A stretch of 64,000 nt of DNA from an uncultured Clostridia bacterium (GTDB taxonomy: Bacteria > Bacillota > Clostridia > Christensenellales > Borkfalkiaceae), in the NCBI GenBank assembly GCA_947624225.1, contig CANQJF010000005.1, forward strand, positions 1-64,000, written 5' to 3'. Made by a program: the position numbers and the translations under genes. Below, piece after piece: positions 59,583-64,000 of the stretch; positions within the stretch are counted from its first letter, which is position 1; each line of letters begins with the position of its first letter. The notes below the pieces were generated by a model. That model saw nothing but the letters and a program-made list of their open reading frames with translations, ran no database searches and was not told the origin of the DNA.

Positions 59583-60878
59583 ATGAAATTTAAGATTGCA
59601 TCGGATGTGTTCTATCGTCTATACGGCGATCATACTTTGCTCTATCGCACCGGAAGCAAGATGGTATATTTATTTAACGCTTCGGCAAAAGAAATTCTTG
59701 ATTGCTTTCTTGAGGAAACGGATGTCGAAAGCTGTCTTGCTGTACTTGAGAAGAAATATGGCTATTCGGAAGATATTAGAGCCGGTGTCGTGAGTTTTAT
59801 CGACCAAATTTACACTGCAGGAGTTTTAGTAAAGGAAAATGTGCTCGTCGAGGACAGAAATAACGCCGAAGTCCTTTTCAAAGATCAGTTTATGCCGGAA
59901 AACACGCTATATTCGGTTCTGTTTGAATTGACTTTCCGTTGTAATGAGAGGTGCCGCCACTGCTATTGTGTACAAGACGATAAGAATGAGTTAACTACAC
60001 AAGAAGTGATGCGAGTCCTTGATGAGCTGGCCGAAATGAATGTATTTGAGGTCACTTTTACCGGTGGCGACTTATTTGTTCGTAAAGATGTATTTGAAAT
60101 TTTAGAATATGCTTACCGAAAGCGATTTTTAATTTCCATATTCACGAACGGCATTGCATTGGAAGATCGCGATTTTTTGCGGTTAAAGGCAATTTATCCC
60201 AAAGCGATCCATTTCAGTCTTTATAGCCATATCGCCGAAAAACATGATGCATTCACGCAGGTAAAAGGATCTTTTGAAAAAACAATTGCTGCGATTAAAA
60301 AATGCGTTTTATTAAACATTCCTGTCAATATCAAGACGACAGCCATGGAGTATAACTATGAGGACATAGAAGGGCTGCTTACGCTTGCAAAGCGCCTCGG
60401 AACAACGATTCAAGTTGGGATGAGTGTAAATGCCAAGAATAACGGAGACCTCTCTCCCGTGCAATTTCGCATTGATTCTATTGAGAAGTATTCTAAAATC
60501 ATCAAACTCATTGGTGATAATATTGAATTTTGCGGAGACGAAGCGCTCTATCCCAAAGAGCGTGATCGCATTTGCGGAGCGGGAAAACATGCGCTCAGTA
60601 TAAATCCTTACGGAGAAGTATTCCCTTGCAACGCCCTTTTGTTATCTTCCGGAAATGTTTTGGAGTGCCCCTTAAAAGAGATATGGAATGGATCGAATAC
60701 ACTACAAAAGGTTCGATCGTTTACATTCTCGCAAATCAAGGGATGTGAGGGATGTTCAAGTAAAATAATTTGCAACTTCTGTCCCGGCGCTGCGTGGGCG
60801 GAGACGGGCGATCCGCTTCAACGCTTTGACGAGCCATGCAATCTTATGAAAGCAAAGAAGTTGGCAGAGAATCTATAA
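59583..60878 (+). CDS. Radical SAM/SPASM peptide maturase with PqqD-like N-terminus
   Basis: 431 residues. Residues 1-~82 (MKFKIASDVFYRLYGDHTLLY...AKEILDCFLEETDVESCL) are a PqqD-like RiPP recognition element. The radical SAM core has C120-x3-C124-x2-C127 (CNERCRHC), which binds the SAM cluster, followed by VTFTGGDLF as the GGE-like motif (here GGD). From C331 (CGAGKHALSINPYGEVFPCN) to CEGCSSKIICNFCPG is a SPASM domain for extra iron-sulfur clusters. Such enzymes install thioether or C-C links in precursor peptides. A candidate precursor begins 13 bases after its stop. GAGGG lies close before the ATG. Transcription is under the XRE-controlled promoter. Confidence 0.92.
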   Translation: MKFKIASDVFYRLYGDHTLLYRTGSKMVYLFNASAKEILDCFLEETDVESCLAVLEKKYGYSEDIRAGVVSFIDQIYTAGVLVKENVLVEDRNNAEVLFKDQFMPENTLYSVLFELTFRCNERCRHCYCVQDDKNELTTQEVMRVLDELAEMNVFEVTFTGGDLFVRKDVFEILEYAYRKRFLISIFTNGIALEDRDFLRLKAIYPKAIHFSLYSHIAEKHDAFTQVKGSFEKTIAAIKKCVLLNIPVNIKTTAMEYNYEDIEGLLTLAKRLGTTIQVGMSVNAKNNGDLSPVQFRIDSIEKYSKIIKLIGDNIEFCGDEALYPKERDRICGAGKHALSINPYGEVFPCNALLLSSGNVLECPLKEIWNGSNTLQKVRSFTFSQIKGCEGCSSKIICNFCPGAAWAETGDPLQRFDEPCNLMKAKKLAENL

Positions 60879-60891
60879 AGGAGGTAAAGTC

Positions 60892-61008
60892 ATGTTTGTC
60901 ATTCCCAAACTTCTTATGGAAAGCGAATATGTACAATCTTTAGTTTGTCATTGTCCTCGCGCTTCGACCAGTTTGTGCGGTATTGCATATCGTACCGGAA
61001 GCGCATAA
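60892..61008 (+). CDS. Candidate RiPP precursor peptide (38 residues)
   Basis: ATG at 60892 behind an excellent AAAGGAGG. It reads MFVIPKLLMESEYVQSLV as leader, then CHCPRASTSLCGIAYRTGSA as probable core with Cys at 19, 21 and 29, stop TAA at 61006. The leader contains a Leu/acidic stretch typical of RRE-bound leaders. The core has a C-x-C pair and a third Cys, with Ser/Thr/Ala/Arg between them that could accept thioether links (sactipeptide or ranthipeptide style). It lies directly behind the maturase gene and is followed by two terminators. No protease or exporter gene lies alongside. I do not recognise the peptide family. Confidence 0.8.
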   Translation: MFVIPKLLMESEYVQSLVCHCPRASTSLCGIAYRTGSA

Positions 61009-61029
61009 TGCAATAAATTCGCCCGCAAG

Positions 61030-61054
61030 GCGCCGCTCCGATTCGAAGCGGCGC
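61030..61054 (+). terminator. Terminator 1 behind the precursor peptide
   Basis: GCGCCGCT pairs with AGCGGCGC, followed by TTATAGTTT. Confidence 0.6.
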
Positions 61055-61073
61055 TTATAGTTTCGATAGGCGC

Positions 61074-61109
61074 AAAATGTCCGAAGCGTTTTTACGCTTC
61101 GGACATTTT
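61074..61109. terminator. Terminator 2 behind the precursor peptide
   Basis: A 15-base perfect stem, AAAATGTCCGAAGCG and its complement, around TTTTTA. It ends in TTTT on the plus strand and is symmetric, so it works in both directions. Confidence 0.8.
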
Positions 61110-61140
61110 CTGGTTGACAGAGTTAGACATAAAATGAATG

Positions 61141-61185
61141 AAGAATGAGCCGAACTTAACTGTTTGACTCATTCCTACTTGGCTG
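61141..61185. repeat. Copy 2 of the RiPP-flanking repeat
   Basis: AAGAATGAGCCGAACTTAA (61141-61159) is identical to 59039-59057, and the following bases (CTGTTTGACTCATTC...TTGGCTG) are a degraded version of that hairpin (59060-59085). The two copies bracket the XRE/radical SAM/peptide unit in the same orientation. Confidence 0.8.
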
Positions 61186-61223
61186 CTCCTATCGGACTCG
61201 TAAGAAGCAAAAGCGGCATCCAA

Positions 61224-61241
61224 CCTCGGACATGGTATGGG
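61224..61241 (+). repeat. Polar intergenic motif, copy 9
   Basis: CCTCGGACATGGTATGGG then CGTTTTTCG, with the same left flank as copy 8. Outer arms GCAAAAGCG (61207-61215) and CGCTTTTGC (61249-61257) could fold it into the loop of a stem. Confidence 0.75.
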
Positions 61242-61609
61242 CGTTTTTCGCTTTTGCGGCGGAATAGCGACTGTTGCGATTGCCAACTTACTCTTCTTGT
61301 GTATCGGTTAGACCGCTCGTCTGGGGTTCTAATTCGAATTCCGCAAGAGATTTATACAAACGCGAAATTTTGCTTGAAAAACCTTTTACCCCATTTCTCC
61401 AACAGAAAAAAGTATTTTCCTCCCGTGGAGGGCATAATCACTACGATATTACCACTTATGGTCTTTTGATGATTGAAAACAGATGGCTATTATCCGGCGA
61501 CACATAAAAGAGTTACAATTTATGATTTTTGAATGCAAATTAAAGTTTACATTATAAAATATAAAAACTTTATAAAGAAGAGTTGTTTATATTGCTTCCG
61601 CAAATGTAT

Positions 61610-61615
61610 TATAAT
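61610..61615 (+). promoter_or_regulatory. -10 box of the regulator/sigma operon
   Basis: TATAAT at 61610-61615 with no good -35, nine bases before the first ATG (61625). The transcript may be leaderless and the promoter may need an activator. Confidence 0.45.
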
Positions 61616-61624
61616 TGTTTCATA

Positions 61625-61966
61625 ATGGCCATGAAAAATTCTCCTATGATTCTAATGGTGAAAACCAACATTCAGAAGTTCATGCGACAGAAGTGTGTGA
61701 CCATCCGTGAATTGGCTCTGCGGACAGGTCTAACCGAAGTCGCTATCCGTAATTGGTTTTCTGCGGCAAATTACTCTCCGAGTTTAGCCAACATCGAAAA
61801 AGTTTGTGCTGCGCTTGAAATACAGCCTTTCGAGCTGTTCTGCGACATTGGAGATGACGCCATCCCCTTGACGGAAGAGAAGAAAACACTTCTCGAAAAG
61901 TACGACAATCTGACTCCCAAGCAAAAGGCAGCCATCATGACCATGATTGACAGTTACCTCGAATAA
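61625..61966 (+). CDS. XRE-family regulator
   Basis: 113 residues. HTH: NIQKFMRQKCVTIRELALRTGLTEVAIRNWFSAANYSPSLANIEKVCAALEIQPFELFC (residues ~15-75), then a C-terminal helix tail (TEEKKTLLEKYDNLTPKQKAAIMTMIDSYLE) common in clostridial XRE regulators. No Shine-Dalgarno lies before any of the possible ATGs (61625, 61631, 61658), which, with a TATAAT only nine bases before the first, suggests leaderless translation. It is the first gene of an operon with a sigma factor 15 bases downstream. Confidence 0.85.
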   Translation: MAMKNSPMILMVKTNIQKFMRQKCVTIRELALRTGLTEVAIRNWFSAANYSPSLANIEKVCAALEIQPFELFCDIGDDAIPLTEEKKTLLEKYDNLTPKQKAAIMTMIDSYLE

Positions 61967-61981
61967 CCGCACGACAAGACG

Positions 61982-62482
61982 ATGAATCCACAGAAGTTTA
62001 ACCGGATACTTAGTAAAATCAAATATGACAAGCAAGCGATTATTCCTATCTACCAAGAGTTCTATTCCAAAATCATCATACACCTTCGCTGCCGCTTCGG
62101 GAAGCTCATCTGCCCTGAAGATGTTGCCTCCGAGGTTTTTGTTGCGCTTTTGGAGGGGAAAGAGCATGAATACGTCCACGCGCCAACCCAATGGCTCTTT
62201 GCAATGGCGGACAACAAAGCCACCGATATTTTGCGGACACGCCATGAGGAAGTCGCCTACACCGACGCTTTAAGCCCCACGCCCGATTTTGACTACTCTG
62301 GTCTATGTGCAGATGTTCAGCTCGCCTTTGAGCATATCGATCCGCTGTCGCGCAAAATCTTGTACTTGCACTTTTGGGAGGGATACAGCCACAAGGAGAT
62401 CGCCGCCATGCTCAACATGACCTGCGGCAATGTTCGCTTAAAAGCCAGCCGTGCCTATAAGATCCTCGAAAAATATTTGTAA
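61982..62482 (+). CDS. Sigma-70-family (ECF-like) sigma factor
   Basis: 166 residues with the two essential regions. Sigma-2 at ~15-85: IIPIYQEFYSKIIIHLRCRFG...PEDVASEVFVALLEG...PTQWLFAMADNKATDILR. Sigma-4 at ~110-165: LAFEHIDPLSRKILYLHFWEGYSHKEIAAMLNMTCGNVRLKASRAYKIL. It directs RNA polymerase to a special promoter set, probably including this operon. The ribosome site is weak (GACAAGACG). It lies between an XRE gene and a secreted peptidase gene. The single-pass membrane protein further down would suit an anti-sigma role. Confidence 0.9.
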   Translation: MNPQKFNRILSKIKYDKQAIIPIYQEFYSKIIIHLRCRFGKLICPEDVASEVFVALLEGKEHEYVHAPTQWLFAMADNKATDILRTRHEEVAYTDALSPTPDFDYSGLCADVQLAFEHIDPLSRKILYLHFWEGYSHKEIAAMLNMTCGNVRLKASRAYKILEKYL

Positions 62483-62540
62483 CATTTTTGCTTTTCAATC
62501 CGACATTATCTATAAAGGTATATATACCAACAGGAGGAAA

Positions 62541-63386
62541 ATGAAAATGTTACACTTTGCATCCATTGGCTTAAGCTGCCTGCTTCTACTCGGCACGTTT
62601 GCCGCACCTTGCTCGATCCGCACGAACAGCGAAGATGAGGTTACATATCGCGACTCGGCAGTCATCTATGACGACAATGAGTACAACCTGCTCTCTTCTT
62701 CCATGCAGACGTTTCAAATCCCCTATAATACGCGCGAATATAGCGAATTTGATTTAGCTATCTTCTACCCCACATACACTTTCGCGCCGACAGCGGGTTC
62801 ATGTGCCCCCATCGCGGCGGCAAATATCGTGGGCTTCTACGACAGATATGATGAAAATTTGATTCCCAATCACAAATCGGGCAACCTTATAGGGGAGTGG
62901 TATTCGTACTATATAGAAGATTCTGCCGTGGTGAGTGTTATCCGCGAATTGCACAGTCTAATGGGAACGACGGCAACGACCGGCACTACGGAAAAACAAT
63001 TTTTGGACGGCTTGGAGAGCTTTTGCAAGAGCAAGGGGAAAACGATGGGGATTTTTTCCTGTATGTCCGCCGGTTCTTTTAGCTTTTCCAAAGCGCAATC
63101 CTACATAGAAAATTCCAATATGCCCATCGTGCTCTTTTTGAGCGGTTACAATGTGGGTTACATGAGCGAAGCCGATCATGCGGACGCCTATTCGTATTAC
63201 AAGTCTAATGCAAACCATGTCATGGTAGGATTTGGATATGCTACCTATATCTATCACACCTCAGACGGCACTATGACTAAGAACTACTTCAATGTTGCCT
63301 CTGGCATATCGGGTAACTCGTCCGGGATTTACGACATCTCTCTAAGTACCAAAATCAACGATGCCTTAGCTATCCGTATCTATTGA
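62541..63386 (+). CDS. Secreted C39-like papain-fold peptidase
   Basis: 281 residues. Start ATG 62541 behind AGGAGGA; the frame before it belongs to the sigma gene's end. The Sec signal peptide is MKMLHFASIGLSCLLLLGTFAAP. The mature protein has the catalytic pattern of C39-like (papain-fold) enzymes: Cys in APTAGSCAPIAAANIVGFYDRY (~residue 90), His in SNANHVMVGFGYATY (~235), and Asn in KNYFNVASG (~255). The substrate is unknown; relatives include secreted peptidases of clostridia. Encoded right after the sigma factor, it may be a stress or colonisation effector, or a protease for membrane signalling. Confidence 0.8.
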   Translation: MKMLHFASIGLSCLLLLGTFAAPCSIRTNSEDEVTYRDSAVIYDDNEYNLLSSSMQTFQIPYNTREYSEFDLAIFYPTYTFAPTAGSCAPIAAANIVGFYDRYDENLIPNHKSGNLIGEWYSYYIEDSAVVSVIRELHSLMGTTATTGTTEKQFLDGLESFCKSKGKTMGIFSCMSAGSFSFSKAQSYIENSNMPIVLFLSGYNVGYMSEADHADAYSYYKSNANHVMVGFGYATYIYHTSDGTMTKNYFNVASGISGNSSGIYDISLSTKINDALAIRIY

Positions 63387-63388
63387 TT

Positions 63389-64000
63389 ATGAACGTAAAA
63401 CGCTATCTGAAAAAACAAGCCCGTAAGGATCGACAGGCAATCATAGATGCCGACGACGGCAAGACGCTCCGCGCATTGGGGATAGATTACCATGCGCCTA
63501 AGCCAAAAAAACGACGCTTAACGGGATGGTTGCTCGGCGCGGCGAGCGTCGCTGTTTCGTCCATCCTTATCGTTTGTATCGTCATGTTCTATCCTACTCA
63601 GCAACCACAAACGATCTATTGGGATATGAATTTCGAAAGTAGAGAATCAACATTATCGGAAATGAACTCTGAGCTACATGATTTTACTTTCGAAATTGAC
63701 GAATCGATATATTTGCCGCAGATAGCGAGAACATACGACAGCGTTAGCAATGATCTTTTATACTATACGATTTCATTGAACAGCTATGATTCGTTTGTAA
63801 CAATGGAACTGGTCGCGGTCTGTAATCCCCAATTTGAATATAAAAATTTTGAGTTTTCGCAGACACCGAGTGCCAAATCTCTTGATCAATATGACATCTT
63901 GTACGATTTTCGGACTAAATCTGAGGCACACTTCGGCTTTGAATTGCTCTCGTGTCTCGCTGAAATTGACGGGAAACAAGATATCGTTTATGTAAGAAAA
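63389..64000 (+). CDS. Single-pass membrane protein, possible anti-sigma factor (partial)
   Basis: The frame is open for 204 codons to the window edge, so the 3' end is missing. Residues 1-~50 are basic and cytosolic (MNVKRYLKKQARKDRQAIID...APKPKKRRLTG), then one membrane helix (WLLGAASVAVSSILIVCIVMFY), then an extracellular domain rich in aromatic and acidic residues. The ATG at 63389 begins 2 bases after the peptidase stop, so translation is coupled. Topology and position after a sigma gene fit a membrane anti-sigma factor, but the cytosolic part shows no recognisable zinc-binding anti-sigma motif. The role is inferred from context only. Confidence 0.7.
   Translation, partial: MNVKRYLKKQARKDRQAIIDADDGKTLRALGIDYHAPKPKKRRLTGWLLGAASVAVSSILIVCIVMFYPTQQPQTIYWDMNFESRESTLSEMNSELHDFTFEIDESIYLPQIARTYDSVSNDLLYYTISLNSYDSFVTMELVAVCNPQFEYKNFEFSQTPSAKSLDQYDILYDFRTKSEAHFGFELLSCLAEIDGKQDIVYVRK

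Larger units (their letters stand above)
61009..61624. other. Spacer after the RiPP cassette
   Basis: It contains two terminators (61030-61054, 61074-61109), the second copy of the flanking repeat (61141-61185), and motif copy 9 inside a GCAAAAGCG...CGCTTTTGC dyad (61207-61257). A stretch at 61290-61360 (GGTTAGACCGCTCGTCTGGGG) looks vaguely tRNA-like but forms no cloverleaf. Past 61500 it is A/T-rich and leads to the next promoter. No gene. Confidence 0.6.

Noticed and set aside
61290..61360. tRNA-like stretch
   Set aside because: GGTTAGACCG and a GGTTCTAATTCGAATTCC segment resemble D- and T-arms, but there is no matching acceptor or anticodon stem.
1..64000. CRISPR array
   Set aside because: No regularly spaced direct repeats; the nine polar motifs are scattered over 61 kb with irregular spacing.

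Overview
The window looks like a chromosomal segment of a gut-type Clostridia/Bacillota bacterium. The evidence is typical sigma-A promoters (TTGACA-17-TATAAT), strong GGAGG ribosome sites, Gram-positive lipoproteins, KtrAB potassium uptake, and a carbohydrate ABC importer whose ATPase is not encoded nearby. The first 53 kb is fairly GC-rich. From about 53.3 kb to the end the DNA is visibly more A/T-rich and carries restriction, peptide-modification and regulatory genes, so it is probably an accessory island. A Christensenellales/Borkfalkia-like origin is a guess only. No rRNA, tRNA, insertion sequence or CRISPR array was seen.

Layout. 0.5-13.7 kb (minus strand): a 3,107-residue Ig-like surface protein lies downstream of an ABC-2 exporter (permease and ATPase). 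Upstream of them is a 114-bp segment bounded by perfect 26-bp inverted repeats and containing a promoter. A tyrosine recombinase gene comes next. Together these look like a recombinase-driven promoter switch. 14-25 kb: gap, a 1,988-residue lipoprotein with BspA-like leucine-rich repeats, fba (plus strand), ktrA and ktrB, then a repeat-dense spacer. 25-37 kb: a 1,868-residue DUF4011/SF1 helicase, an aldo/keto reductase with its TetR regulator, an ECF-transporter S component, an internally deleted iron-alcohol-dehydrogenase remnant, ferritin, and a MarR/Pr6Pr/DegV group. 37.4-53.3 kb: one long minus-strand polysaccharide-use operon: GH43, LacI regulator, SGNH-hydrolase/CBM lipoprotein, sugar-binding protein, two permeases, GH43 lipoprotein, GH2. 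A palindromic LacI-type operator sits at its first promoter and a terminator at its end.

53.5-64 kb: a YcxB-like gene remnant, two different DUF262 (GmrSD-like) proteins, and a membrane protein resembling the TRADD-N-associated family, together a probable defence cluster. Next is a compact RiPP cassette: an XRE repressor with two operators, a PqqD-fused radical SAM/SPASM maturase, and a 38-residue Cys-containing precursor peptide. It is bracketed by two copies of one hairpin sequence. Last comes an operon of XRE regulator, sigma factor, secreted C39-like peptidase and a membrane protein that runs off the window.

A short motif, CGGACATGGTATGG, occurs nine times between genes, always in the plus orientation. 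The most noteworthy items are the recombinase-linked invertible promoter, the RiPP cassette and this polar intergenic motif.
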